A stretch of 64,000 nucleotides of DNA from Hirudinaria manillensis. Lineage: Eukaryota > Annelida > Clitellata > Hirudinida > Hirudinidae. The stretch spans positions 2,210,642 to 2,274,641 of the forward strand of contig CM067532.1 in the NCBI GenBank assembly GCA_034509925.1. The letters run 5' to 3'. Below, piece after piece: positions 26,570 to 39,420 of this stretch (its first letter is position 1; each line of letters starts with the position of its first letter). The notes beneath the pieces are model-generated. The model worked only from the letters and a program-made list of their open reading frames with translations. It was not told where the DNA came from and searched no databases. The position numbers and the translations under genes were made by a program.

Positions 26570-27374
26570 TGGACTTCGCCAAGATTTTGTTGTTGCTGGA
26601 AATACTGCCCCCAACTGCACTGACTGACAACCTCTTTAAAGATACTCTGCCGGTCTTTAAAACCCGATGTGTCACCACTCGATGCTTTTTGTTGCCATGG
26701 AAGGATAGAAGGCATGCATCAGATGAATAAGTAAACAGAAATTTATTTACGATACTATTCTATTCTACTATACTATTCTTTCAGGAGCTTAACGCTTGTT
26801 GAAGGCATTTGAACAAAAATAAATAAATAAAAGTGTTCCAATAATATCCAAATTGACTGAAGTTTTAATCATTCTTTCTGCGTGGCCTCAAAGGAAAATA
26901 CATGTATGTAATAAGTATGAGATATACTATACATAATATATATAATAAACATAATGTACAGTTTATGTTGATATATCAACATAATGTTTTATGTGCTGTG
27001 GATAAGTAGATGTAACCTTTCGAAATTTGAAAACATAGCCCAATATTATTATTATTATTATTATTAGATTGTACCAATATTGTACGCACAATAATGGAAT
27101 TGAATAATTATAAATTTATTTTATTTATAAATCTCATCTTTTGTGTTCTAGGATGACATTTTGTACAGGATAGAAATATGATAATCTTAAATTCACCAGG
27201 TGTACGGGCTGAGTTATAAATTCCAGAAAATTGTAATTTGGCATATAAAAGCCCAACTTTGAAATTAATTTGATTTATTATTTTTATTAAATAACAATTA
27301 TAACCCATTTTAGATTATCAAATATTTTATTTGAGTACAAATAATATATAATTTAATTACAAAGAGTTGATAAC

Positions 27375-29225
27375 CAGAGTAGTGACTTTGACCAGAAGTA
27401 TTACTTAAACTCAAATCCAGATCCACAAGCAAATATGTGGCTTTAATTATTTATTTTAGCGTTTATTTTTGTTCTTTAATTTCATTGTTTATTTTTTGTT
27501 GTCACGATTTAATCGAGTTTTAAAGTTAGACATTTATTTGATTGTCTTTACATTTTTCTTTATATCCTAACAGATTTATATTTAAAAAATAAGTCACATC
27601 ATATTACAATTACACCCATTTTCACGTACTGTACAGTGTTAATGTCACTCAAATATATTAGACTTATTATAATTAATCCATTTAATTATCATACATATTA
27701 AATTAACACCGCTATCGTTGATTGTTATATTTATTAAACCAAATTAATCTTTGCAGAGAGTCAATTCTTACTGCATGAGGCTTCAAGCAAGTCAAGGGAC
27801 TCCAAAGCTGTGAAAATCAGGAACGTCAATGACGAAAGTTTGTAACGATTCACTATAAGGATAAACAAAAGTCTACCTTCTTGTTGCATGGTTGAGCTCA
27901 GTTAATGATTGCAGTTAATTATTTGAGCCTAATTAAGACGCCAACATCTAGTACTTTCTTGTTTACTCTGTCGTTCTGTTGTGATTTACGCATAATTGAT
28001 AAACTCCACTTTCGTGGTTGCGTTATCTCAGCGTATTTTCCCTTTTGTGCTTTTCAGAAGATGGCAGTGAAGAAAAAAAAATCATTTATTGTGAGGCAAT
28101 GAATCAAGAATCACACACAGAAGAAATGGCACATTTTTCTGACATTAATGATTTGCTCGAGCCAACGAAAATAATGTTAATGATTTATTCATTAATTTAT
28201 TAATAATCTACTACGCGACCTTAACAATTTACAATACGAAAAGAACTTCCCCTAAATAGCTGCAAAGCAACTGAAATTATAAATTATTTGCATTTTGAAA
28301 TCAAACATCAAGATTATCACTTGTTTATACTCTGATCCATCGAAAAGTAAACGTTGTAGCACAGTGCCAATGTATGAAAATCGTCAGCCAATGATAACTG
28401 CTGGAGAATCACAATTAGAATTAGAGTCCAATTAGGAAGAAACTTTCAATCAGATATCGATAACATCTTCGTCCCAGGATTATTTATCGTTTTGTGAGCA
28501 ATAAAATTAAGAGCATCTCTGAGACAAATGCTGTAACTGCTCTTCCAAAAATTTCTCTTGTACACCAGTTATCCTACCACTATTGAGGAGGTGGTGATGC
28601 CAATCCATTGGAATAATTTTATCGATTAGGATTTAGTAATTAATGTCGCAACAATTTTGTTTTTACGAGTTTTTTGACAAGTGATATTCAGAAATGAACA
28701 ATATTTCAAAAACTTCAAAAGTTAATTACTAGATTCCAAACTTTTCATTCTAACATTTTTCATTTCAACAATTACAGAGGAATGCAATAAAACGCCAAAA
28801 ACCGGTCGATAAAATGCTTTAGGACAAAACAGGTTTTTTTTTTTTATAACAGAATGATTTCCTTTTATAATTCATTTTTAAAAAAATATCGTGAAAATAT
28901 CATAAAAATCGTGAGAAAATTCACAGCCATTTGGAAAACTTTCTATTGCTTTGCCGGGCGCTTTTGGTGGCGAAGATGAGTTTGCACTGATATGACGTCC
29001 ACATATTTCATATTCTCATTTTTCATATTAAATTTTTCTTTTAATTGCAATCTATTTAAAATTTATTGAAACTTTATTGATGGTGATAAATTGCTTTAAT
29101 TCGTTTTATTTCATGTTTTTAATTTAAAATAATTATGTTCTAGTAATTAATTTTTAAATTTCTACTTAAAAAGCTGGATAATTCGTCAAAATAACATTGA
29201 ATAGATTGTCTGGATATTTAGGACG
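27375..29225 (+). pseudogene. decayed copy 1 of the 20352-23347 membrane-protein gene
   Basis: Bases 27375-27431 match exon 2 of the parent (AGTAGTGACTTTGACCAGAAG), but the donor GTGAGG has become ATGTGG. Bases 27757-27840 match exon 3. Bases 29161-29225 match the last exon and its flank, including the downstream CTTCCGGTGC. Exon 1 and the membrane segment are missing or unrecognisable. Flanking intron sequence also matches, so this came from DNA duplication, not retroposition. Confidence 0.7.
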
Positions 29226-29855
29226 AATTGTAGAATAACTGTTTTTCAGAACTTCCGGTGCATTTCGTTCCATTTCTTTTTTCTTCATTCACTCATGTTT
29301 TATTGCCACAAGTTTAATGTATTTTGCACCGATGTCAAATAACACTTATTTTTAACATTAGGTAGTTTAATTATAGCAGTGCAAATTATGTCAATAACCG
29401 CAAAGTTATTTGATGGGATTGCTAATCATAAATGACAATGTTAAATGCAATATGAAATATTCTAAATGTTTAAAAGATATTCAAGAATTATTTAGGAGAT
29501 ATTAGATTAATTTTTATATTCCTTTTGACGATTATTTAGGCGAATCTTTAGTTTTGAGAATTTGCTAAGTGCAACAATATTGTTCACAAAACATTGCAAA
29601 TATTTTCTTTTCAATATCAAACAAATTCAATTTATTCTGACATGTAGAATGTACCGAGTTGTTGAGTGACATATCAAAACTATATACCCGGTGATAAATT
29701 ATGCACATATCAAAACTATATACCTGGTGATAAATTATGCACTACTTATTAAGTTAAATTATAAATTAATAATAAACTTTATACTTGATGCCTGTTCTAA
29801 GCCTAAAGGCATTCATCGGAACCAAACTCACCAGTTTTGAAAAAACAAGAACTCT

Positions 29856-32272
29856 TCAAATAGCCATAAAATTCAGTTGCGAATCTAGCCAACTTTTGTT
29901 GGCATAGACTTCCATCTCGCAAACGGCCATGTAGCTGTAAGGAGGCGATTGTTGAAGTAGAACAAATCGAGCTGGTGGAGTTTCTAAGGAGCAGTTTATG
30001 GACAACATCTGGCTGGGCATGGGATTCCCCTGGAATGTTCCACATGATTTGAGTTGGCTCTTTGGAGGAATGTTCGACAGAGATGAGGAGTTGAAGACAT
30101 AGGCAGTCAGATTTGACAGACGTGGCGCTGCAGTAAAAAATCGATACAAAATACTCAAAAAGAATTCCTTTAATGAGCGTTGCTAAGAGGTTTTCCTGTC
30201 TTTGTTCTGATGCTTTCGAATGAAAATCGAGAAGTTTTCTTGTTTTTTTTTTTAAAGATTAATTCATTTTGCTTTTAACGATAATTGATTTGAGTGCTGC
30301 TTCGTATGACTTTCTTTCCAATTGAAAAAAATTCAATCACAGAATTTTATCATTGAGCCTAGAGATTTGTGTTAAATGTTTCATGATAATAATTATATAC
30401 TCTTATTATATATATATATTTCGGAAGATTTGTCCCTTCGACGAACTACGATGTGACTGGGGATCATTTTAACCAGGGGCCATGACTTGGGAATCATATG
30501 TACCAGCAGGATTGGGATTGTGGAAATCATTGGTCTCCTGTAGACCATTGTCTTCATAGAATTCGGAGCGAGCGGGTTGCGTAGTCTATCAGCGTATTCT
30601 CAGGGCAATAGGCCTGATTCTCAAAGCAAACAAAGCACTTTGTGCAAAAGATAGCCTGGGCCTGGGATGCAGAATTGGTTTCAACAGGATTTGGATCACG
30701 AAGGATAGCAAGTAGGCTTTTAAAATCAAGGCGACGAATACTAGCTGTCTGGAGGGTCGCTGTAGACTCTGCCAAAACGGATAAAACGCCCAGGGTATCA
30801 GTAATACCAACTGGATATAAATAGACCAGTTACAGCAGCGACTTTGTAGGTTTTTTCTGACTCCAGATCTCTCGAGTGGTTTTTTTTTTCTTAAATTTTG
30901 CTTCGGGCAAAGAATTTACTTCGACAAATGCTTATACCAGTGGAAAGAAAGTTTAATAAAAAGTATGCGAAAAACTGATAGGAACATCGGTCCAACCATC
31001 GGCCTTGCCATGAGAGCACAAGGACTCCGACAAGAGTTTCAAATGTTATAATAAATTATAATAATGTTAAAGAAAACATCATTCAAATATTGTATGTTAG
31101 CGTCAGATTTTACAGAAATTTTAAGATTTAAAAAGATTTTTTAGTTTTATCGATTCACAAAAATTGATTTTCACAATTCGAATTATTAAATACATAATTG
31201 TTATTTTACTTATTATATCAAGTTACAGAATTATATTAAATATAATTGCAATCAAAATTATTAAATGGTAAAAATGGTCTGAAAGTAAAATCATCACCTT
31301 GTCGGCTACCATTCCTGTTGAGGACCTGCACCAAGCTGACCTTCACAGTCCATTCGAGATCCACAGCCAGCCAACTCGTTCCAAAAGTCCCGTCATTCGT
31401 ATGTGCACACTGGTGGAACGTATTAACGTCAGTGCCGTAGTTTCCATCGAAGGCGAGCCAAGATCCGAACCAAGGAGGGTAGTTGACGTACGTCGAACTC
31501 ATTAGAGATCGTTTGCGATATGCAAGATTAGGATTTCCTTGGAATTGTAATTATTTTAAGAATCAATCTTCGTGTTACACAAATTTGAATTTCGATAGAT
31601 GTGAACAATGTACATTAATGGGATCCGCTTAATGGAAAATTTTATTAGGTTAGTTGTGATTTACCTAGAAGCAGAGAGATATTCCGTACCTTTAGCATCT
31701 GCATTTATTTAAAAATTAATGTTCAAATATTGCCATGGAAATGACTTCTGTTGAAACCATACAACGTAAATAACATAACTAGTTAAACATAAAATTAAAT
31801 ATTCAAAATCGTTAATACCGATTCACAACTAACTAATTACTCAACCAAATCATTAACCAAAATAGTAAAAGTACAATTCTGATACAAAAATTACCTCAAA
31901 GTTTTGGCATCGCTGATCGTAGTAGTAGGCAAAAGGATAGAAATTAAATAATTGGCAGGATTGTGGTTCCACTCTGTAATTGAAACTGAAACAATCTTTT
32001 TTCATTTGGCACAAATACGCACATAGAGCTGCTGCCAATGCAGAATAATACCTTTCTTCCAAATGAAGTTCCTCGCAAAGACTCACGTTTGTGGATGAGT
32101 TAGAATCAAGACAACCGCTTCCTGGATTTAGCAGTGCACAATTCGCTGTTCCAAAATCAAGCGGACCTTTTACAAATTGCTTTGATTCTAAAACTACGAA
32201 GCAGTAAGAGAGTAATGTTCCAGTGGTTATCAACTTCCAGACACAGTTACTGCCCATTTTAATGGATGTCAT
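29856..32272 (-). CDS. secreted fucolectin-type F5/8C protein, paralogue B
   Basis: Exons 31895-32272, 31665-31698, 31298-31537 and 29856-30127 have the same lengths and phases as paralogue A, except that the last exon is 3 nt shorter. The signal peptide, the Cys-rich N-terminal part (SLCEELHLEERYYSALAA, LCAYLCQMKKDCFSF) and the F5/8C domain (SSTYVNYPPWFGSWLAFDG, QCAHTNDG) are intact. The 34-nt exon differs most, reading MLKVRNISLLL. The last exon reads APRLSNLTAYVFNSSS and keeps the Cys pair and the MAVCEMEVYA block. Intron 3 (30128-31297) is longer than expected and contains the unexplained ORF at 30554-30814. Confidence 0.8.
30554..30814 (-). other. unexplained ORF in intron 3 of paralogue B
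   Basis: About 85 open codons on the minus strand (LDFKSLLAILRDPNPVE, then FCTKCFVCFENQAYCPEN, ending SLRIL and stop). The stretch is more GC-rich than the rest of the intron and absent from the same intron of paralogue A. A mobile-element fragment is the simplest reading. I do not recognise the protein. Confidence 0.3.
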
Positions 32273-33165
32273 TGGAACTTCGCCAAGATTTTGTTGCTGG
32301 AAATACTGGCCCAAACTGCACTAACTGACAACCTCTTCAAAGACAATCTGTAGCTCTTCAAAATCCGACGTCTCACGTCTCGATGGCTTTTATCACCAAT
32401 GATGGATGGAAGGCATGCGTCAGACGAGGAAGCAAAAACAAATTTATAAACAAAATTTATTAATTTAAAAGCCTCTGATTTACATAAATAAAATAGATAA
32501 AACCCTCCGAAATTTAAGTACATAACCCACTTCGTACTGTACGTTCTGTGAAGGACTTGAAAATATATTATACTTACAAACTTCATCTCTTGTTTGGCCG
32601 AAGCTTGGTTTGAAGTGCTTGTCATAAGGTTGGGACAGGGGCTAGAATTTTACATTTTGTCTAGTTTTCTGAAAAACCATACCATGTAATTGCTCAAAGT
32701 TTTTTTTATTTCATACATCTACTCTCACTCCATAATGTTTCAAGTTGTGAAGTAAAATCTGAATATAAATGAAATTCCACGAAAAATAAATTTACAAAAT
32801 ATATTTGTTCAAAATCATTGGAATTAATAACTCTGAAATTGGTAGCAACTGAATATTCGCCTATCAAATCAATAATTGGTATATATATATATATATATGA
32901 TTTGTGTCATTAAAATTATGGTTCCACGATTGTCTTATGACTGAAGTATTAGTGTAGATAAGAGATAACCTTAAATTCGCTAGGTATGCGGCTTTGAGCT
33001 GTGAAGTCCCGAAGTGGCCAAAAAAAATGTAGTTTGGTATAAAAGTCCAACTTTGAAATTAATTTGATTTATTATTTTTATTAAGTAACAATTGTAATCC
33101 ATTTTAGACTACTAAATATTTTATTTGAGTAAAATAGTAATTAATTTAATTACAGAAGAGTTGAG

Positions 33166-33600
33166 GTCACCAGAGTAGTGACTTTGACTAGAAGTACTAT
33201 TTAGATCCAGATCCGCAAGCAAATATGTGGCTTTGATATTTTATTTTTAATGTTTATTTTTATTCTTTAATTTCATTACTAATTTTTAATTTTCACGACT
33301 TAATCGAGTTTTAAAGTTAGCAATTTATTTAATTGTCTTTACATTTTTTATATTCTAATAGAATTATATTAAAAAAAAACACAACACAACAAGCCGCATC
33401 ATATTGCAATTATACTCATTTTCAGGTACTATGCAACATTATGCTGTCCATTTAGGATTACGAGGAAAACTTCAATCAGAGATCGGCAACAACTTAGTCT
33501 CAAGATTATTTTTCGTTTTGTCAACAATGAAATTAAGAGCTTTGTTTTATTGCTACAAGTTTAACACAATTTGCATCGAGGCTAGGTAACCATTATTTAG
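33166..33600 (+). pseudogene. decayed copy 2 of the membrane-protein gene
   Basis: Bases 33173-33227 match exon 2 of the parent but carry in-frame stops (GAC TAG and TTT AG). Sequence from 33420 matches the 28430-28520 and 29300 regions of copy 1, so an internal deletion of roughly 0.8 kb separates the two copies. No usable reading frame remains. Confidence 0.65.
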
Positions 33601-34195
33601 ACATTAGATGGAATGTAATTATGTGTATAACCAAATAGTTAGCTGACGAGTTTCTGGATCATAAAAATAAATTTCAACTTTAAATGTAATAAGAAATTTT
33701 CTAAATGTTTAGAGGATATTTAGAAAACATTTGGGAAATATTGCAATAATTTTTATGTTCCTGTTGACGATTATTTAAGCGAATTTTTAATTATGAGAAT
33801 CTGCTAAGTGCAATAATATTGTTCACAAAACATTGCAAATATTTTCTTTTCAATTTTAAAACAAATCTATTTATTCTGTTATATAGAATGTACCGAGTTG
33901 TTGAGGGACGTGACAAAAACCGTCATTTAAATTGTTTTATTTTAATAAATTTTTAATAAATAAAATCAGACAATTTAAACAGAGTTCAACGAGGTCATTC
34001 TTGCTTGATGCTGATCTCATATGGTTATTGCGACACAATTCCAAAACTATCAAATCAATACATATTTAGACTGTTAATAAATTATGCATTACTTGTTAAG
34101 GTTAATTATAAATTAATAATAAACTAGTTAATTGATGCCTATTCTATGACTAAAGCGTTCATCAAAACCAAACTCACCAGTTTTGAAAAAACTCT

Positions 34196-37100
34196 TCAAG
34201 TAGCCGTAAAATTAAAATGCGAATATAGCCAACTTTTACTGGCGTAGACTTCCATCTCGCAAACGGCCATGTAGTCGTAAAGAAGCGATTGCTGAAGTAG
34301 AACAAATCGAGCTGCTGGAGTTTCTAAGGAACATTTTATGGACAACATCTGGCTGGGCATGGACTTTCCCTGGAATGTTCCGCATGGCTTGAGTTGGCTC
34401 TTTGGAGGAATGTTCGACAGAGACGAGGAGTTGAAGACGTAGACAGCCAGGTCTGACAGCCGTATTGCAGCTGTGAAAAATCGATGGAAGAACAAAAAAA
34501 AATCGTTAAGATGATTTCGTTTAATGAACATTGTTAAGAGATATTCCTTCTTTGTTCCGATGCTTTCGAATTCTTTCAGGTGATAATTGAGAAGTTTTCT
34601 TTTTTCTGTCAAAGCTTCATTCATTTCGATGTGTGAGAATAATGGATTTGCGTGCTATTTTTGTTTTACGTTTTACTTCCTTTTCAGTTGAAAAGAGTAG
34701 AATCACAGCAAAGCTGAGTCATTGAGCCTAGAGATTTGTGTTAAATGCATAATAATAACAATTATATATATATATATATATAATAATACATTAATATTTC
34801 ATGTATTATTTGAAATTATTGGACGAATACGTGCACGATGAAATACATATTCCTAGTGAATGGACACCTCCGCAGATGTCACAGCTAGAGTCTTGAGCTA
34901 CCCCCCATTTTTGCAAGTTAAACCTGGAAGGGAGTACATCATAGACCTTGCTGGGTTTGCTTCACTGCCAGCGCGAGCTTTTCGGTCTCTTGGATTATCA
35001 TGGTATCTTTTGACTGCCCATTCGCTGTGGACCGTCTTGTAGTTCCATCTTTCTCCATGGCGGTCTATTTGAACGGATCTCCTTTTCTCCTCGAATACTA
35101 GGATTTCCTTGGACTTCTCGATCTCTTCTTGAGCCCTGCATTTTCTTCCTGAGCAGAGTTGCGGCATGACGCCGCAGATCCTAGAGTTGTTAAGCGACCA
35201 TTGCGTTCTGATTTTGGTGATCTTGTATTCCTCAATAATGATGCTGGAAACTCCTCCTCGGAGCTTTCCGACAGGGATCCTCAGAGGTCGACTTGCCGAC
35301 TACGCCCCTTGCGTTCCGCTTTCAGCGCATTGCTATATTGCATTCTGTCCTCCCATGGGACCGTCAACTCCACCAATGATGGCATCGGTGACATCAACAC
35401 CACATCGGGCCTCTTGCCACTCTCAATCAGCACCTGGGGATAGTGCCTCATTCCTTCTAAGTCGGCTGCGACTGTCCAATCGTTTGCCTCTGCAAGGATG
35501 TCCTTTCTTGGCGTTTTACATCGCTTTCTGCAGAGGTGTGCGTGGCCCTCGCGCAGGAAGTAAATCTTCCGCTGCTTGGAGATTGCGCGCGAGTTTGCTT
35601 TGGTTACTGCTGCTTTGGTGGCCTCACACACTTCTCGAAGGACCTGATTGTGTCGCCATGTATACCGACCATGGGCAAGGGCGTATGTGCAGTTGCTGAG
35701 CACATGATGCAGTGTCTCGGCTCCGTCGCAGAGTCCACATTTGCCGTCTTCTACTAACCCCCACCTCCTTAAATTGTCCTTGGAAGGCAACTGATCATAA
35801 ATCGATCTTACCGCAAAGGCCAGCCGGAGCGGAGACAACTTCCATAAGTCGCTCCAGGTAAGGGACCGTTGGATCACATCCTCCCAAGTTGTCCACTTAC
35901 CCTGTTGTGCTAGCTGTACGGCCTTTGTGACTCGATCTTGTTCCTCTTTCCGCCTCCTCTCCTGGCCAATCATCGCACCCCTGGTCGATGAGCTGGCCTG
36001 GGACCATTTTTGGAAGTGGTTCCATCCCACTGCGTGACGGTCTGTCTGGATAGGACCTCTCACTTCTTCGAACATCAGTACATTTACTGACTCGTCGATC
36101 TCTTTCTGCGCTCGGAACTTCTTTCCAGATCTGAGCAGTGGATTAACTTCACGGATCCTGTTGTCCGCGGAGTTATTGAGCATCCACTGCGTTCGGATTT
36201 TGGAGAGTTTGTACTCCTCCACGATGGACCTAAGTGGCAGTCTAAGGCTCGCGCTCCTGATGTAGAGGGCAACCGACGACAATGCTGGAGGTAAACCCAG
36301 CCATGTCCTGGTGTGCCGATTGATTTTCCTCTCTAACCCCTCGACCGCCGATAGACCAATCTCATAGATGGTCAAAGGCCAAAGGAGTCTGGGCAGGAGC
36401 ACAAACTGCAAAAGCCACACTTTGAAACGGCCCTGGAGCGGCGCCGCCTCGATCGCTTGCAGCCCCTTACTGGTTTGCGTGACTATGGCGTTCTTCATGC
36501 TCTTGTCGGTGAGCGAGTCGTCAAACATCCTTCCTAGGCTCTTCACAGGCTCCTCGGATACTGTGGGGATTCGTTATCCCGCCACCTCGAAGAACGCGTC
36601 CCTGCAAATTTTCCCTCTAACCAAAGAGAGACTCCTGGACTTCGCAGGTTTGAAGGCCATACGACACCATCCTAGCAATTCGTCCAGCTTGTCCAGGGTT
36701 TCCTGAACGACTCGCTTCCTATTCATAATGGATTTGAGGAGCAGCCTCAGCCGTATGCTCTTGTTGTACAGGGCGAATGACGATATCGAAGACCGCAATC
36801 CGAACCATTTCCATCGATTTATTTTCCTTTCCATCTTTTCTACCAACTGCAGGCCTATATGGTTTGTGGCCATAGCAGTCCTGGTAGCAGAACTGCAGGA
36901 GCCAAACTTTGAATCTGTCGTGCAACAGCCAATCAGCAATCGCTTTCAGACTGTAGGTCATCCTACTGATTGTGGTTGCCTCCTAATTTTTGTCTCGGAG
37001 GAACTCATTGAAAACTTTCCCCAAGTTCTTTACGCCCATGCATCCGCCCTTGATGGTCGACCATGGGTCATTTTTTGCCGGGTGCCAGGGCCTGGCAAAA

Positions 37101-38483
37101 AAACTCTTTTTATTGTAGAAGATTTGTTGTAGCACTATCATTCTGAGAATCGGAGTCAAATTTGACCCAGGGAAGAATAGGAAGTAAGCTTCCATAATCA
37201 AGGCGAGATATAACGTTCAAGTTATTTAGAGTTTCCCTGTAGATTAAACAAAAAAGAGGGGCATCAAATCTAAGACAATCTGCAACGGCGATTGTATATT
37301 TTTTTGAACCGCGGAGGTTCAGAAGGTTTTTTTCTTAAACAACTGTTTCGATGTAGAATTTATTTTGTCGAATGTTTAATGTTGTTTATGTTTAATAAAG
37401 GCTACTGCGAAAAACCAAAGTCGAACTGATATGGAACATCAGTTCACTCATCAGATGCGGCCCTGCCACGAGAACGCAAGGATTTCGCCGAGATTATTAA
37501 AATTCTCACCTTGCGTGACATCATTCCTGTTGAGGACCTGCACCAAGCTGACCTTCACAGTCCATTCGAGATCCACAGCCAGCCAGCTCTTTCCAAGACC
37601 CGCTTCATTCGTGTGTGCACACTGGTGTAAAACGTCGACATCAGTACCGTAGTTTCCATCGAAGGCGAGCCAAGATCCGAACCAAGGAGGGTAGTTGTTG
37701 TGCGTCGAACTCATTAGAGATCGTTTGCGAAATGCAAGATTAGGATTTCCTTGAAATTGTAATTGTAGATTATATTTTCGTGTTGCATAAATTTAATTTC
37801 GGCGTATTTATAATTATTAATGGGATCCGCTTAAATGAAATTTTTATTGTAAGAGATTACTCATGTATAACCTTGAAGCATGGATATATTCAGTACCTTT
37901 AGCATCTGCATATTTAAGAATTATTTTTTAAATAGTCATGAAAATAGTTTGATTTCAAACCAAATATTGCAGATCAAGCAACTAAAATTACATGAAATAA
38001 AATTAAATAATCAAGAGGTTATTTCTGGGTAACGTATTTCACTAATTACTCATCCAAACATTATTGACCAAAATAATAAAAGTGAAATTCTGATACAAAA
38101 ATTACCTCAAAGTTTTGGCATCGGTGATCGTAGTAGTAGGCAAAGGGATAGAAATTAAATAATTGGCAGGATTGCGGTTGCATTCTGTAATTAAAACTGA
38201 AACAACCTTTTTTCATTTGGCACAAATAGGCACACAGAACTGTTGCCAATGCAGAAGAATACCTTTCTTTCAAAAGAATTTCCTCGCAAAGACTCACATT
38301 TGTGGAAGAGTTGGAATCGAGACAACCGCTCCCTGGGCTTAGCAGTGCACAATTCGCTGTTCCAAAATCAGACGGACCTTTTACAAATTGCTTTGATTCT
38401 AAAACTACGAAGCAGTGCAAGAATAATGTCCCAGTTGCTAACAATTTCCATAAACAGCTGCTTCCCATTCTGATGAATGTCAT
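34196..38483 (-). CDS. secreted fucolectin-type F5/8C protein, paralogue C (retroelement in last intron)
   Basis: Exons 38106-38483, 37872-37905, 37510-37749 and 34196-34470, with the same lengths and phases as paralogue A. The signal peptide reads MGSSCLWKLLATGTLFLHCF. The Cys-rich part (SLCEEILLKERYSSALAT, LCAYLCQMKKGCFSF) and the F5/8C domain (SSTHNNYPPWFGSWLAF, QCAHTNEAG, SWLAVDLEWTVKV) are open throughout. It differs by a Tyr-to-His change near the start of the lectin domain. Intron 3 has grown to about 3.0 kb by R2-like retrotransposon pieces in the same orientation (34890-37200). Splicing across them should still work because both splice sites are intact, but expression is unproven. 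Confidence 0.78.
34890..35281 (-). mobile_element. R2-like non-LTR fragment, linker region (third piece)
   Basis: The minus strand reads IIEEYKITKIRTQW, then SGRKCRAQEEIEKSKEILVF and RSVQIDRHGERWN. This parallels VEEYKLSKIRTQW, SGKKFRAQKEIDESVNVLMF and GPIQTDRHAVGWN in the neighbouring piece. It begins just after that piece's stop, so it comes from a second, diverged and truncated copy. Confidence 0.7.
35281..36715 (-). mobile_element. R2-clade retrotransposon: RT C-terminus, zinc knuckle and endonuclease
   Basis: An open frame of 421 codons (36546-35281) preceded, in another frame, by RT sequence at 36574-36715 (DELLGWCRMAFKPAKSRSLS). It holds the RT thumb (KSLGRMFDDSL, LLQFVLLPRLLWPLTIYEIG), a CCHC knuckle (CGLCDGAETLHHVLSNC) and a restriction-enzyme-like endonuclease signature (GKRPDVVLM, then VELTVPWEDRM). 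These are features of R2/NeSL-type LINEs. The catalytic RT core and the N-terminus are absent and a frame break lies near 36560, so it cannot move by itself. Confidence 0.8.
36716..37200 (-). mobile_element. R2-like fragment, second RT thumb copy fused upstream
   Basis: The minus strand reads HDRFKVWLLQFCYQDCYGH and, in another frame, LVEKMERKINRWKWFGL and FALYNKSIRLRLLLKSI. This matches the thumb of the neighbouring piece (GRFKVWLLQFVLLPR, GLERKINRHTRTWLGL). At about 36715 it runs directly into RT sequence that should lie upstream of it, so two truncated copies are joined. Frameshifts are present. The outer boundary near 37200 is uncertain. Confidence 0.65.
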
Positions 38484-39420
38484 CTGATCAAAACGTCTCA
38501 AAAAATGTTATATTTAAAGATCTGTTCCTACTTCACCAAGAGTGCTGACAACGCTTTCAAGACGCTTTCGCTCTCCAATCTCCAGTGTTTCACCTTTCAA
38601 GGCCTTTATTGCGTGGAAGGATGGATGGCATGCATCAGATGAGCGCTGGGCTGTCAAAACAAGGACTTGTGTTACGATGTGCAGTGAAATCTGTTTAAAT
38701 TATTTGAATTTATTTAAATAAATTAGATAGATGAAATGGTAAATTAACTAATTATCATTCTGATTTATGGGACCACCTCTGTTTTTAAATTGAAGTACTA
38801 GTTTAATTAATTTGACGTTTCAAATTACACTAATTACACCATGAAAATAATGCCATCTGAAACCTGTCTCCGGTAATAGATACGCTGTGAAATTTTAAAA
38901 TTTTCTACTAATTAGTAGCCCTATTGTCTATTTATAAAGTTTTTTTTAGAGTTTTATTCCAATATCGATCCATGATCTTTGTAATTGTCCTTGCGATCGA
39001 AATATTAAATTTAAAAATTATTTGCTTTTACCGGCGCAGACTCTAAATTTTCTCCAAAAAATATCATGGTATACCATATCAAATTGGATCAGAGTCAAGA
39101 TAAATATCTTTGAGTCTTTGAGAATTTAACACGAAATTAATATCTTTGTTAAAATAAGGCTGTTTTGTTTAATTTAATAATTTAATTTATTAATTAATTG
39201 TTAATTAATATTTAATTTAAGTATTCAATCACGATTTTAGAATTAATAAAAAATTTTTTTTTAATTTTAATTAATGCAATTATTATATTCATAATCTTTT
39301 ATGACCGGGTCGGCGCCACACGGTTATTAACCATCTACAGAATTCCAGCGAATACAACTGAATAATAGGAATAAATCAATTAAGTAATTAATTAAAAGTC
39401 AACGGCATTTTGAAGAGAGA

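Noticed and set aside
36368..36706. Independent 112-codon plus-strand gene
   Set aside because: Lies antisense to RT sequence and has no domain or splice context of its own.
35159..37132. Several plus-strand ORFs over the retroelement
   Set aside because: Antisense shadows of the minus-strand R2-like frame, which carries the recognisable motifs.
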